Shown here piece after piece: positions 26,477-35,687 of a stretch of 64,000 nucleotides of DNA. Position 1 is the first letter of the stretch, and every line of letters starts with the position of its first letter. Made by a program: the position numbers and the translations under genes. The notes beneath the pieces were generated by a model, which saw only the letters and a program-made list of their open reading frames with translations, ran no database searches and was not told the DNA's origin. The DNA comes from Heyndrickxia sp050281185 (GTDB taxonomy: Bacteria; Bacillota; Bacilli; Bacillales; Bacillaceae_C), in assembly GCF_050281185.1 (NCBI RefSeq), contig NZ_JBNNWS010000002.1:268012-332011 (forward strand), written 5' to 3'.

Positions 26477-27196
26477 ATGGAATCTGCAAAAATATTAGTA
26501 GTAGATGATGAAATCGGTATATTAAAATTATTAGAAATTACACTTAGAAAAGAACATTTCATCAATATAGACACAGAATCAACTGGAAAAGGTGCGCTGC
26601 AGCGGATCAAAGAGAATACATATGATATTATTTTGCTTGATATTATGCTCCCAGATATAAGTGGATTTGAATTATGTACAGAAATAAGAAAAAATACGAA
26701 TACACCCATTATATTTGTTAGTGCGCGTTCTACAGACTTCGATAAATTAACAGGGTTAGGAATAGGTGGAGATGATTATATTACAAAGCCTTTTAATCCT
26801 TTAGAAGTAATTGCTAGAATTAAAGTGATCCTTCGTCGTCAAAAAATGTATGAAAATTCACAACAACAGAACACTTTGTATGATTATGGCTACTTCACTT
26901 TTAATCTTGAATCTGCAACTTTAATAGTTAAAAATCAATACATCGAATGCACGGCGAAAGAACTAGAGTTACTTCATTTCTTTTGTAAAAATCCGAATCG
27001 TATTTTCACGACTGCGCAGCTTTATGAATTTGTATGGGGAAATGATGTTTTTGGGGAAGAAAAAACCGTTACGATCCATATATCCAAGCTGCGAAAAAAA
27101 CTTGGTGATGATACTCGGAAACCAAAAATTATTGTAAATTTACGAGGAATTGGCTATAAATTTATTCCTCCAAATGAGGCGTTTCCATGCGAATAA
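26477..27196 (+). CDS. OmpR-family response regulator of the ABC module
   Basis: A 239-residue response regulator. The receiver has VVDDE, the phospho-acceptor in IILLDIMLPD and the Lys in YITKPF. The winged helix (about 135-235) shows CTAKELELLHFF, TAQLYEFVWG and NLRGIGYKFIP. GAGGGATAA lies upstream of the ATG. It overlaps the kinase gene by 10 bp. Response regulators divergent from a BcrAB-type transporter usually induce it on cell-wall antibiotic stress; this is inferred from layout. Confidence 0.93.
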   Translation: MESAKILVVDDEIGILKLLEITLRKEHFINIDTESTGKGALQRIKENTYDIILLDIMLPDISGFELCTEIRKNTNTPIIFVSARSTDFDKLTGLGIGGDDYITKPFNPLEVIARIKVILRRQKMYENSQQQNTLYDYGYFTFNLESATLIVKNQYIECTAKELELLHFFCKNPNRIFTTAQLYEFVWGNDVFGEEKTVTIHISKLRKKLGDDTRKPKIIVNLRGIGYKFIPPNEAFPCE

Positions 27197-28293
27197 AAAC
27201 AAGATTTACGCTCCATTTAGCATTAGGACTTGTCCTTTGGATGCTTGGAACTGGGCTCAGCATTATTTTAATTCTCCAAGGCCTTCTTCCCTTATTCCAT
27301 GTTCTTATTGGTACAAATACTGAAGGTGTATTGGTAGGATGGATTTTTGCTGCTAGCGCCCTTATTTGTATTGGCTTATTTGGCTGGTATTTTGGCGGTC
27401 CAATTGGGTTCATAATGGTTTGGATTCATCAGCTCTCTCATGGCACCTACAATCAACCTGTAAATATGAAAAAAGTTAATAACCGAAAAGGAAAGCTTCG
27501 GATGCGCTACCGTCTGTATAAGGAGGTGCTCCAACACCTCCAATCATTAGCCGAGCAATTACAAGCGAATGAAATCGAGCGAAAAAAAATTGAACAAGCG
27601 AAGCAAGAGTGGATTGCGGGGATTTCACATGATTTAAAAACACCTTTGACTTATATCACAGGCTATTCAGCACTATTATTAAATGAACAGTATGAATGGT
27701 CAAAAGAAGAGGCTCATTCCTTCATCAAAGAAATTAACGATAAAGGGAACCATATGGAAGACTTAATACAAGATTTAAGTCTTGTGTTACAGTTAAATCA
27801 CGCTGACGGAATATTCCCTTTAAATAAGTCGAATCAAGACTTAGTAGAATTTACAAAAAGGGTTGTTGCAGACATTAGTAATAATCCACAAGCAAGGAAC
27901 TATAAACTGCACTTTAAAACGGATATGCCTGTCATTAATGTTGAATTTGATCATAAATTCATGCAGCGTGTTTTACAAAACATTCTAATGAATTCAATTC
28001 TTCACAATCCTGAACCAATCGATATCTATACACAGATTTCTGATAATGATGAGAAAGTAATGATCCGCATTATGGATAATGGTGTTGGCATGCCCTCTCA
28101 TATAGTCGACAATCTATTTCAACAATATTACCGAGGGACAACAACTGATATATCCTCTGATGGCACTGGACTTGGAATGGCAATTGTCTATAATCTTGTC
28201 CGTGCACACGATGGTACAATCTCTGTTGAGAGCGAACCTTCTAAAGGGACATCATTCGAAATTATCTTACCGAAAAAAGAACGTCATCGATGA
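27187..28293 (+). CDS. sensor histidine kinase of the ABC module
   Basis: A 368-residue kinase with two N-terminal TM helices (about 10-38 and 48-82) and almost no extracytoplasmic loop, like the intramembrane-sensing kinases that accompany antimicrobial-peptide transporters. The HisKA box is GISHDLKTPLTYITGYS with H148. The ATPase domain has NILMNSILHNPEP, MDNGVGMP and DGTGLGMAIV. It is translated with an overlap from the response regulator. The short sensor region suggests that the transporter itself may help sensing. Confidence 0.92.
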   Translation: MRIKTRFTLHLALGLVLWMLGTGLSIILILQGLLPLFHVLIGTNTEGVLVGWIFAASALICIGLFGWYFGGPIGFIMVWIHQLSHGTYNQPVNMKKVNNRKGKLRMRYRLYKEVLQHLQSLAEQLQANEIERKKIEQAKQEWIAGISHDLKTPLTYITGYSALLLNEQYEWSKEEAHSFIKEINDKGNHMEDLIQDLSLVLQLNHADGIFPLNKSNQDLVEFTKRVVADISNNPQARNYKLHFKTDMPVINVEFDHKFMQRVLQNILMNSILHNPEPIDIYTQISDNDEKVMIRIMDNGVGMPSHIVDNLFQQYYRGTTTDISSDGTGLGMAIVYNLVRAHDGTISVESEPSKGTSFEIILPKKERHR

Positions 28294-28360
28294 AAAAGTA
28301 CTTCCAACAATATTTTAGTACCAACTGATGGTGAATCATATTCATTTTAAAGCTCATGAA

Positions 28361-28549
28361 AATAAATAGCTCTTTTCTGAAACATTGTTGCTTTCTGCAA
28401 CAAAGTAAAAATCGGCAGTAGGATTTTTACGGTTATTTACTACTTTCATAATGAGTATGGGATGATGAAAAGAGCACGAAGCCTATTTATTTAAGGATTA
28501 GAGCTATTTACGAAAAGCAACAATCTATGCGAAAACAGCCAAATAAATT
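28361..28549. repeat. decayed MITE-like element, short form
   Basis: The left end AGCTCTTTTCTGAAACATTG followed by TTGCT is the inverted counterpart of the right end AGCAACAATCTATGCGAAAA followed by CAGCC (mismatches present). Both ends match the ends of the longer element at 39994-40247. The core lacks the GC-rich segment of that element. It fills most of the 338 bp gap after the kinase gene; no coding capacity seen. Confidence 0.5.
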
Positions 28550-28561
28550 ACATAAACAAGA

Positions 28562-28591
28562 AAACAAGAGGTTCTACGTGGCCTCTTGTTT
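28562..28591. terminator. bidirectional terminator
   Basis: AACAAGAGG / CCTCTTGTT with a 10-base loop, with TTTCTATTTCTC on the plus side and TTTTCTTGTTT on the minus side. It lies between the kinase gene and the leftward phosphotransferase gene. Confidence 0.65.
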
Positions 28592-28631
28592 CTATTTCTC
28601 TTCTATTTAGTTGATTTCCTGTAAGCCTATA

Positions 28632-29615
28632 TTAAATTTTTGTTCCAAAACAAGCTGACTCATCGTTCAAAGACTTTGTCAATTTCCCTCTTAAACTTTC
28701 TAACCATTGAGGCTCATTATCCCATTTCTGTTCTATTGACTTTAATATACGAACATATCCATATAAATTGGCAAAACGTTTACATGCTGGTATTAAAGAC
28801 ATCATTTCATCTGAAATTTCATACTCAGTACGATAGCCATCCATAAAGCAGGAACTTTTTTGCTTAAACATTTCGGGTGGAATACAATCCCGCAAGCTAT
28901 CTAGAGCTTGCACAATATCCATCACATACCAATGATACATAGCATCATCGAAATCAATAGCATAACAAGCTTTAGATACTTCATCATAAAATACATTGTC
29001 ATATTCAAAATCATAATGAATCAAACCGAAATTGCTCTTGGTAATAGGAACTGAGTCAAAATAATCTTGTAATAACTGCATTTCCTTTAATGCCAATTCT
29101 TCATCTTCAAAATCGAGTAAACTATGATGAATCCAATTTAACACATCACGATATGACCATCGTTTATGTGTCGTAGGTTTATACTGGCTGGATAACTGAT
29201 GAAGCTTCCCTAATGCTTTTCCATGACTAAAAACGATACGATCACTTAAATCAGTCTCGCTTATTTGTACTCCTGGCACCCGTTTAAATACGGCTGCAAA
29301 GTATGCGCCCCAAGGAGTTTGTGCTTCAACAAGCTCCCCTCCCTTTTTTGACAAAACCGTTTCTAAAACTCCATACTGCTCTGAACGTAAATACGAAATA
29401 AAATCAAGTTCTGCTAAAATCTGATCTCTGCACTTCTCCGATGTAGGGGAAAATCTTAATAATTGTGTCTTCCCTTGGAACTGAAATGGGTAAATAGCAT
29501 TTGAGGATATTCGATAATACTTGAACATATCCATTGACCCTTTATCAAATTCCCAATTTTTCAATAGCATTTCTGCCAGATCCACATTGTCAAAAAGATA
29601 TTTTAATTTTAACAA
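28632..29615 (-). CDS. aminoglycoside phosphotransferase-family kinase
   Basis: A 327-residue protein of the APH/choline-kinase-like fold. The catalytic loop is IHYDFEYDN (HxDxxxxN type) near 200, followed by the metal-binding Asp in AIDFDDAMYHW. The N-lobe is poorly conserved (LLRFSPTSEK). Proteins of this kind phosphorylate sugars, amino alcohols or antibiotics; Bacillus carries many of unknown substrate. The start codon is TTG with GAGGAG 10 bases upstream. It is a single-gene transcript without an attenuator, unlike the unrelated APH at 51015-52031. Confidence 0.82.
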   Translation of the reverse strand: MLKLKYLFDNVDLAEMLLKNWEFDKGSMDMFKYYRISSNAIYPFQFQGKTQLLRFSPTSEKCRDQILAELDFISYLRSEQYGVLETVLSKKGGELVEAQTPWGAYFAAVFKRVPGVQISETDLSDRIVFSHGKALGKLHQLSSQYKPTTHKRWSYRDVLNWIHHSLLDFEDEELALKEMQLLQDYFDSVPITKSNFGLIHYDFEYDNVFYDEVSKACYAIDFDDAMYHWYVMDIVQALDSLRDCIPPEMFKQKSSCFMDGYRTEYEISDEMMSLIPACKRFANLYGYVRILKSIEQKWDNEPQWLESLRGKLTKSLNDESACFGTKI

Positions 29616-29706
29616 CTGCTTTCAACTCCTCATTATTCTTTTTATTACATTTTTCGAAGAATAACTGGAATTAAATATAAGTGAAAGCATTTTTTCGAAA
29701 ATAAAA

Positions 29707-29740
29707 AAGCCAACAGGGAACTAGCATAACCCTGTGGCTT
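29707..29740 (-). terminator. terminator after the leftward EamA gene
   Basis: AAGCCAaCAGGG / CCCTGtGGCTT, followed on the minus strand by TTTTTTATTTT. Between it and the EamA stop lies about 190 bp with only a doubtful 22-codon frame (29797-29865, minus). Confidence 0.75.
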
Positions 29741-29930
29741 ATAACGTTCATATTATGAAAAGCTAATGCTCTCAATTGCCATACCCTTTTCGTAAATCAG
29801 GCTAATCCGAATGAGTGAGTGGCAATACATTTAAGTCCCAAGGTTATCTTCATTAAATTAGTCATTGCGCTATCTCACTCCCTTCCTGAATGTTACGAAA
29901 ATTATATCAATAGTATTGATTTAAGTCAAT

Positions 29931-30809
29931 CTATGTTTTTTTCTGTTTTACAATAAATAATGCTAAACCACTTAAGATGAGAAAAATCCCTACTCCTTGC
30001 TTCAGAGAAATCATTTCGTCCAAAATAAAATAAGCAAGAATACAAGTTCCAATTACCTCTCCTAATATACTCATAGATATTACTGTGGTACTCATCCATT
30101 TTAATAGCCAATTAAAAATCGTTTGTCCAAATATGGTTGCTATTAATGCTAATCCAAGAAAGGACCACCATGTTTTTGAGGAATAATCGATAAAGGTTAC
30201 TCGCTGACTAAAGGCAAAAAAACTTAAAAATAATGCACTGCTCGCATAACCAATAATTGAATATGGTACTAGTGATAGCGTTTTGCGAACATACTGACCA
30301 ACGAGGAAGTAAGCTGTAATAAGTCCTGCCGCTATAAATGCTAAAATATCACCTATTACCGCCTTCCCACTGATCTGAAAGTCTTGCCAACCAATGACAA
30401 CGCTACCTAATATAGCTATGATACATCCTAATATCGCACCTTTACCAATACGTTCTTTAAATAAAATATAACCACCCACTATCGAAAATAGTGGTTGTAA
30501 AGTGACAATTACTGTCGAACTGGCAACAGAAGTATAATTCAAAGATTCAAACCACAATGCATAATGAGCTGCTAAAAATACTCCTGATAATAGTCCAAGC
30601 CCCCATTGTTTCCTAGACAACGAATGTAATTCTTGCAAGTTTTTTTTACTTCCTAATAAAAGTGGCAAAAGGATTACTGCTGCAAAAAACATCCGATAGA
30701 ATGCTGTAATTACTGCAGGTGATTCTGCCAATTTCACAAAGATTGCCGAAGTAGATAAAGCAAATACACCAAAAAATAAAGCCGCGTAAGAAAAAAGCGG
30801 TGATTTCAA
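29931..30809 (-). CDS. EamA-family (DMT) transporter
   Basis: A 292-residue membrane transporter with ten helices in two EamA repeats. Seen are FGVFALSTSAIFVKLAESPAVITAFYRMFFA in helices 1-2, SLNYTSVASSTVIVTLQPLFSIVGGY in helices 3-4, and MSTTVISMSILGEVIGTCILAYFILDE near the end. The start is TTG with GGGGGTG upstream. It is divergent from an XRE-cupin regulator 160 bp away, which is its likely repressor. The substrate is unknown; the regulator type hints at an amino acid or polyamine-like compound. Confidence 0.88.
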   Translation of the reverse strand: MKSPLFSYAALFFGVFALSTSAIFVKLAESPAVITAFYRMFFAAVILLPLLLGSKKNLQELHSLSRKQWGLGLLSGVFLAAHYALWFESLNYTSVASSTVIVTLQPLFSIVGGYILFKERIGKGAILGCIIAILGSVVIGWQDFQISGKAVIGDILAFIAAGLITAYFLVGQYVRKTLSLVPYSIIGYASSALFLSFFAFSQRVTFIDYSSKTWWSFLGLALIATIFGQTIFNWLLKWMSTTVISMSILGEVIGTCILAYFILDEMISLKQGVGIFLILSGLALFIVKQKKT

Positions 30810-30968
30810 TCCTACACCCCCAAATCATTTGTTTACAATAATAAAAAGAATCCAATATAATTTACAAGTATAAAATTTTAATACAATTAAATAAAGTAAA
30901 ATTATCCCTGTTTAGAATGTCAGCACAAAAAGGATTAAACATACATTATTATGGAAAGGAGCTTTACT

Positions 30969-31529
30969 ATGATCAATCATCGCCTTGGTCAAACGGTATT
31001 AAGCTATCGTAAGAAAAACGGGATGACCATTCGTGAGTTCGCCGATTATTCTGGAATCAGTACTTCGCTCATTAGCCAAATTGAACGTGGACAAGCAAAT
31101 CCTTCATTAAGTGTATTACAACTGATTGCGCAAGCATTAAACGTTCCGCTCTTTACACTCTTTATCAATGATATTGATACGGATTCACTCATTTCAAGAA
31201 AAAAAGACCGCAAGAAAGTGTATCGTGAAAATAGTGACCATATTGTCTATGATGTGTTAACGCCAGATTTCATGAAAGCACATATTGAACTTCTAATGAT
31301 GGATTTAAATCCACATGCAATCACTACCGCAAGCCATTACTCACACGATGACCAAGAAGAAATTGCTGTCGTCATGAAAGGGCAGGCATATGTTGAACTG
31401 GAAGGCACTGAGTATTTTTTAGATGAAGGGGATGTCGTAAGAATTCCTCCAAATGTAAAACACAGATTTTTGAACAAAAGTGATGAATCGAATCATATAC
31501 TATTCGTACTAACTCCTTCGCTAGTTTAA
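30969..31529 (+). CDS. XRE-family regulator with C-terminal cupin (PuuR-like layout)
   Basis: A 186-residue regulator. The HTH_3 domain covers about 5-62 (YRKKNGMTIREFADYSGISTSLISQIERGQANPSLSVL). The C-terminal cupin at about 110-180 has AYVELEGTEYFLDEGDVVRIPPNVKHRFLN and may bind a small ligand. ATG 30969 is chosen because AAAGGAG lies 7 bases upstream. Divergent placement suggests control of the EamA exporter. Confidence 0.9.
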   Translation: MINHRLGQTVLSYRKKNGMTIREFADYSGISTSLISQIERGQANPSLSVLQLIAQALNVPLFTLFINDIDTDSLISRKKDRKKVYRENSDHIVYDVLTPDFMKAHIELLMMDLNPHAITTASHYSHDDQEEIAVVMKGQAYVELEGTEYFLDEGDVVRIPPNVKHRFLNKSDESNHILFVLTPSLV

Positions 31530-31588
31530 CAAGCTGATTTCTCATGTAAAACTGGAAAAAACAGAGTGACTTCAAGTAAAAAAAGAAC

Positions 31589-31622
31589 CGCCCAAAGTCG
31601 ATCATTCATCCACTTTTGGGCG
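31589..31622. terminator. bidirectional terminator between convergent genes
   Basis: CGCCCAAAGT / ACTTTTGGGCG across a 13-base loop, with an A-run to the left and CCTTTATT to the right. It separates the XRE-cupin gene from the leftward EamA gene. Confidence 0.7.
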
Positions 31623-31638
31623 ACCCTTTATTGTTCAT

Positions 31639-32568
31639 TCATAAATGGCTCTCTTTCCCTAACACGTTTATCTTCTTACCTACCAACTGCTTGAGATTAT
31701 CAATATTGACCAAAATGGTGCCAATAATAATGATGATTCCTCCTATCACCGACAAAAAAGATATACGCTCATGATATAACACCGCTCCCAGACAAAGGGC
31801 AATCAACGGTGAAATATAAAGCCAAGTAGATGGAAACACCGGATTAGTTCTGGCTACAAGCCAATAGAAAATTGTGTGTGCCACCATGGATCCAGCGATG
31901 ATTAAATATAAGAGCGATAAGATTGAATTTGTTGTCAGTATGGAATTTATATGAACGTTTTCTGTAAATAAAGATAAAACAAGAAGCATAGCACCTCCAT
32001 ATAACATTTGAGCTGCATTCAAAGCAATAGGAGATGTATCTTGAAATCGTTGTATGACTCGACTGGAGTAAACAGCGCCAGCAGAATAAAAGATTTCACC
32101 TACCAAGACAGCCAGACATCCAATCATCCAGAAACCGCTAAATGATGTGTTCATCATACCCGGCAAAAGCAGTAGGATGACACCTGCAAAACCTACTAGA
32201 CAGCCTGCTAAAGAACGAATGGGCAGTTTTTGACGAGAAATACCAGTCTGAAGCAATAGAATCATAAGTGGTCCAGTTGCCGATAGAACTGCCGCTATGC
32301 CAGAGCTCAAATATTGTTCAGCCCAATATAATGTGGCAAATGTCCCGAAGGTTAATCCTAACCCGGTCAAGAGCATTTCCTTCCGAAGTAAAAGCGAAAA
32401 CTTTGCTTTTCTTTTCCACACCATCCATAAAAAAAGGATGCAGCCTGCCACTAAAAAACGAATTCCTGCAGAGAAAAAAGGCGGTGCCCCAGCATCTACC
32501 CCCACTTTTATTGACAAAAAAGTTGTTCCAAATATAAGACACATGACAACATAATTGAATAAAACCAT
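31639..32568 (-). CDS. EamA-family (DMT) transporter next to a MocR regulator
   Basis: A 309-residue ten-helix DMT transporter. Repeat 1 shows CLIFGTTFLSIKVGVDAGAPPFFSAGIRFLVAG and LYWAEQYLSSGIAAVLSATGPLMILLL; repeat 2 ends in YISPLIALCLGAVLYHERISFLSVIGG. AAGGAGG lies 7 bases before the ATG. It is divergent from a PLP-dependent MocR regulator, a pairing often found where the transporter exports or imports an amino compound or vitamin-B6-related substrate (inference). Confidence 0.88.
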   Translation of the reverse strand: MVLFNYVVMCLIFGTTFLSIKVGVDAGAPPFFSAGIRFLVAGCILFLWMVWKRKAKFSLLLRKEMLLTGLGLTFGTFATLYWAEQYLSSGIAAVLSATGPLMILLLQTGISRQKLPIRSLAGCLVGFAGVILLLLPGMMNTSFSGFWMIGCLAVLVGEIFYSAGAVYSSRVIQRFQDTSPIALNAAQMLYGGAMLLVLSLFTENVHINSILTTNSILSLLYLIIAGSMVAHTIFYWLVARTNPVFPSTWLYISPLIALCLGAVLYHERISFLSVIGGIIIIIGTILVNIDNLKQLVGKKINVLGKESHL

Positions 32569-32652
32569 TTCTAGACCTCCTTATCGTTATTTTGATAGGA
32601 GTAGAACAGTACCCTTTCTATTCCTTCTCATTATCATCATAAGCGATACAGA

Positions 32653-32680
32653 ACAGAACAGTTTTAAATTAACAGAACAG
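32653..32680. promoter_or_regulatory. direct-repeat operator for the MocR regulator
   Basis: ACAGAACAG occurs at 32653-32661 and again at 32672-32680 in the same orientation, 19 bp apart. A related TAGAACAGT is found near 32603. Direct repeats about two helical turns apart are the usual form of MocR/GabR sites. Confidence 0.5.
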
Positions 32681-32723
32681 ATTTCGAATTCATCATGTAT
32701 AATGGCATGAAAGGAGGGTCTTT

Positions 32724-34157
32724 ATGAAGAAAAAAGTTCTCTCAAATGTTCATTCAGATAAGCTTTATGAACAAGTCTATGACTATCTTTTAGAAAGAAT
32801 TAGACGTGGAGAATGGAAAGCACACGCAAAGCTTCCTTCCATTCGAACGTTAGCTGCGGAATTCGATGTACATCGGTTAACAGTCTTTAAAGCTTATCAG
32901 CAATTGAAACTCAACAAAAAAGTATATGTAAAGGATAAATCCGGATACTATGTGATGCCTGACAGAATGCTGCTAATCGATTCTCAACATAATCCAATTG
33001 TTTCTGCCTGTGTGCATGAAAGCAGCCTCTCCGAAATACATCAAGTCCAGGCGGATTATCAATTTTCCAAAGCCGTGCTTGATCCAAATCTTTTGCCAAA
33101 TCATTACTTTTCGGAATATGTTAAGAAAGTATTTGATCTATATCCAAAGGTACTAGGTACGTATTCCACCATCCAGGGAGACCTGGAGCTGCGGGAAGCA
33201 CTTAGCCGCTATTTTACAGATCAGTATCATTTCTACCTGTCTTCAAATGAATTATTGATCACATCTGGCTCACAGGAGGCCATCGATTTGATTGCCAGAG
33301 TTCTAATCAAGCCGAGAGATGCAGTTTTGCTTGAGCGGCCAACCTACAGTCCGGCTATCGATGTTTTTAGAAGACAAGGTGCCAACATCATCCCAATTGA
33401 GATTCATCCATACGGTTATCAATTGGATCAAGTAGAAGCTCTCATGAAAAAGCACAAACCACGCCTTTTTTATCTCAATCCTACCTTTCACAATCCAACA
33501 GGCTATACAGTTCCAGCCGAGCAACGAAAGAGATTGGTAGAGATGGCACATAAGTATCAGTGCCTGTTGGTAGAGGATGATTCTTGCCCAGATATTTATT
33601 TTGATGAAAAACCTCCCCTGCCGTTTTTTGCCTACGATACATCAAGTTGTGTGATCTATATACGCAGCTTTAGTAAATACATTGCTCCTGGTTTAAGCAT
33701 TGCCGCAGTTGCATGTCGACCATCTATCATGAAATATGTATTAAAAGCTAAATCATTATCTGACAGTGGGACACCCTTGTTAAATCAGAAAATCTTTTTG
33801 CATTATTTCTTTTCAGAACGGCTGCAGCAGCATTTAGAGAAGCTGCGAATCGCTCTAGAAATTCGCAAGAACATTATGGAGGAAGAATTATCTGTTAGCG
33901 GCTGGGAATGGTCATCTCCAAAGGGAGGTTTTAATTTATGGATCAAGCTTCCAGAGTCGATCTCCATGGAAAGGCTTCTTGAAAAAAGCATAGAGCAATC
34001 CATTTCCTTTGTACCCGGTTCTATCTTCGATCCGCTTAAGGAATACAAATCATGGATCCGTATGAGCTATTCCTATTTGAACGAACACCAATTACGTGAC
34101 GGTTCGAAACAATTTGTTCGTCTATTCCGATTGTTGTCTCCACCTGAAAAAATATAG
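32724..34157 (+). CDS. MocR-family (GntR + aminotransferase) transcription regulator
   Basis: A 477-residue regulator that fuses a GntR winged helix (about 10-78; SIRTLAAEFDVHRLTVFKAYQQL) to a fold-type I aminotransferase domain (about 110-470) that binds PLP and an amino ligand. Seen are SGSQEAIDLIARVL, the NPTFHNPTGYT loop, VEDDSCPDIYF and the PLP lysine in RSFSKYIAPGLSIAAV. AAAGGAGGG precedes the ATG. It most likely controls the divergent EamA gene through the ACAGAACAG repeats. Confidence 0.92.
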   Translation: MKKKVLSNVHSDKLYEQVYDYLLERIRRGEWKAHAKLPSIRTLAAEFDVHRLTVFKAYQQLKLNKKVYVKDKSGYYVMPDRMLLIDSQHNPIVSACVHESSLSEIHQVQADYQFSKAVLDPNLLPNHYFSEYVKKVFDLYPKVLGTYSTIQGDLELREALSRYFTDQYHFYLSSNELLITSGSQEAIDLIARVLIKPRDAVLLERPTYSPAIDVFRRQGANIIPIEIHPYGYQLDQVEALMKKHKPRLFYLNPTFHNPTGYTVPAEQRKRLVEMAHKYQCLLVEDDSCPDIYFDEKPPLPFFAYDTSSCVIYIRSFSKYIAPGLSIAAVACRPSIMKYVLKAKSLSDSGTPLLNQKIFLHYFFSERLQQHLEKLRIALEIRKNIMEEELSVSGWEWSSPKGGFNLWIKLPESISMERLLEKSIEQSISFVPGSIFDPLKEYKSWIRMSYSYLNEHQLRDGSKQFVRLFRLLSPPEKI

Positions 34158-34201
34158 GTTACAAGACATGAATAGGAAGATGAAAACATATCAAATTACA
34201 T

Positions 34202-34248
34202 AAGGGGCTATCCAATAATTCGATTTATTAACTTTTGGATGCCCCTTT
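34202..34248 (+). terminator. terminator of the MocR gene
   Basis: AAGGGGCtATCCAA pairs with TTGGATgcCCCTT across a loop of about 18 bases. It is 45 bp past the MocR stop. The rest of the gap to 34451 shows no clear feature. Confidence 0.6.
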
Positions 34249-34451
34249 CCATATTCAGAAATGCTGATATATCAACTTCCCGTTTTTTTATTATTAAGGA
34301 ATTTTCCTGTCCACTAATCTTAACTACATCAAAGTCTGGTCTTTGAAGAGTAAGTTCTGCTCTATGCCGGTTTTACAATCAGAACCAGCAATCGGCTCTA
34401 CTGATAAAATGGTTGCTAAATAATCTAGTATCTTCACAAAATAACAAACAT

Positions 34452-35657
34452 CTAAACATTACATTTCATTTGAGCAGATTCCAGCCCAGACAAAGTTTTT
34501 CGGTCTAAACAATAGCTGATATAGGTCAGCAATGAGGCAACGACCGCAGCAATCCCCCCAAACCAGGAAACATCAATAAGCTCCATATTCGTCGTAACAA
34601 ATCCCCCAAGACCTGATCCAAGCGCTATTCCAACATTTACAGATACAGGAGTCAATGATGAAGCTAAATCCTTTGCTGAAGGAAAGTGTTTATCTGCTAA
34701 ATCTATAAAATACAATTGCATAGTAGAGTTCATCGTATAAACGATTAGGGCAATGAAGGATATGTTAATTAGTCCCCAAACTGTCGAGCTAGAGGAAACA
34801 TAAAATAACCCGAGAATGGCAGCTTGAATAAGAAAGACATAACGAAGCTTTCCAATTCCATTGCGGGTTGCAAATTTCCCGCCAATTAACGTGCTGAAGA
34901 TAGATACGACTCCGTAAAGTAAAAATACAAGGCTAATAGATCGTTCCGGGACAGACAGCACGTCAAGGAGTAGAGGGGTTAAATACGTATATAAGGTATA
35001 TGTCGCTCCAATGCTTAAAGCAGGAATAAAGAATGCTATTACAATACGCGAATTAGTTAATAATCCGATTTGTTTTTTTAAAGAACTCTTTGTCCCCTTT
35101 AAACCTTTAGGTATGGTAGCTGAACTTGCAATCAGCGATATAATTCCCAATAGAGAGGTAAACCAAAAGGTCATACGCCAACCGCTTAATTGTCCAACAT
35201 AGGTACCAATAGGCACCCCTATTACACTAGCAATTGTAAAACCCGTAAAAATAATCGAAATAACAGGTCCCCTCTTTTCGGGAGACATTGTATCACTGGC
35301 GACCGACATTGCGAGCGCAATTAAAACTCCGGTAACAATGGCCGTAATTATTCTAGAAACAATAAGCAGCTTATACGATTCGGATAAGGCAGTTAAAATA
35401 TTCCCTGTAATAAATATCATGATTAAAATAAGCATTAGAGGGTACTTTGAGAACCGGCTGAATACAGCAGTCAAAATAGGTGTACATATTGCAAATGATA
35501 TAGCAAAAATCGATACGAGAGCTCCCGCTGTTGATATAGAGATATTTAAGTCGGTTGATACTTCACTCAACAGACCAACAATGACAAACTCACTCGTTCC
35601 TAGGACAAAGGTCAATAAAAATAAATTTAAAGTCAAAAGCTTTTGTTGCTTAGTCAA
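34452..35657 (-). CDS. MFS (DHA1-type) efflux transporter
   Basis: A twelve-helix transporter of about 401 residues. The DHA1 features are FVLGTSEFVIVGLLSEVSTDLN in helix 1 and after, AGALVSIFAISFAICTPILTAVFSRF around motif A, and the antiporter motif C region FTGFTIASVIGVPIGTYVGQ. The start is taken as TTG 35657, because GGGAGGAG stands 8 bases before it; an ATG at 35675 would overlap that site. It lies 30 bp after a MerR regulator gene in the same direction and is probably induced by it. The substrate is likely a drug-like compound. Confidence 0.88.
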   Translation of the reverse strand: MTKQQKLLTLNLFLLTFVLGTSEFVIVGLLSEVSTDLNISISTAGALVSIFAISFAICTPILTAVFSRFSKYPLMLILIMIFITGNILTALSESYKLLIVSRIITAIVTGVLIALAMSVASDTMSPEKRGPVISIIFTGFTIASVIGVPIGTYVGQLSGWRMTFWFTSLLGIISLIASSATIPKGLKGTKSSLKKQIGLLTNSRIVIAFFIPALSIGATYTLYTYLTPLLLDVLSVPERSISLVFLLYGVVSIFSTLIGGKFATRNGIGKLRYVFLIQAAILGLFYVSSSSTVWGLINISFIALIVYTMNSTMQLYFIDLADKHFPSAKDLASSLTPVSVNVGIALGSGLGGFVTTNMELIDVSWFGGIAAVVASLLTYISYCLDRKTLSGLESAQMKCNV

Positions 35658-35687
35658 AGCAGATTCTCCTCCCATGCATCTTCAAAA

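Noticed and set aside
28632..29615. Considered as a partner or duplicate of the phosphotransferase at 51015
   Set aside because: Only the general APH fold is shared; base composition, active-site surroundings and gene context differ.
29797..29865. 22-codon minus frame (MTNLMKITLGLKCIATHSFG)
   Set aside because: The purine-rich stretch upstream is too far from the ATG, and there is no conservation evidence.
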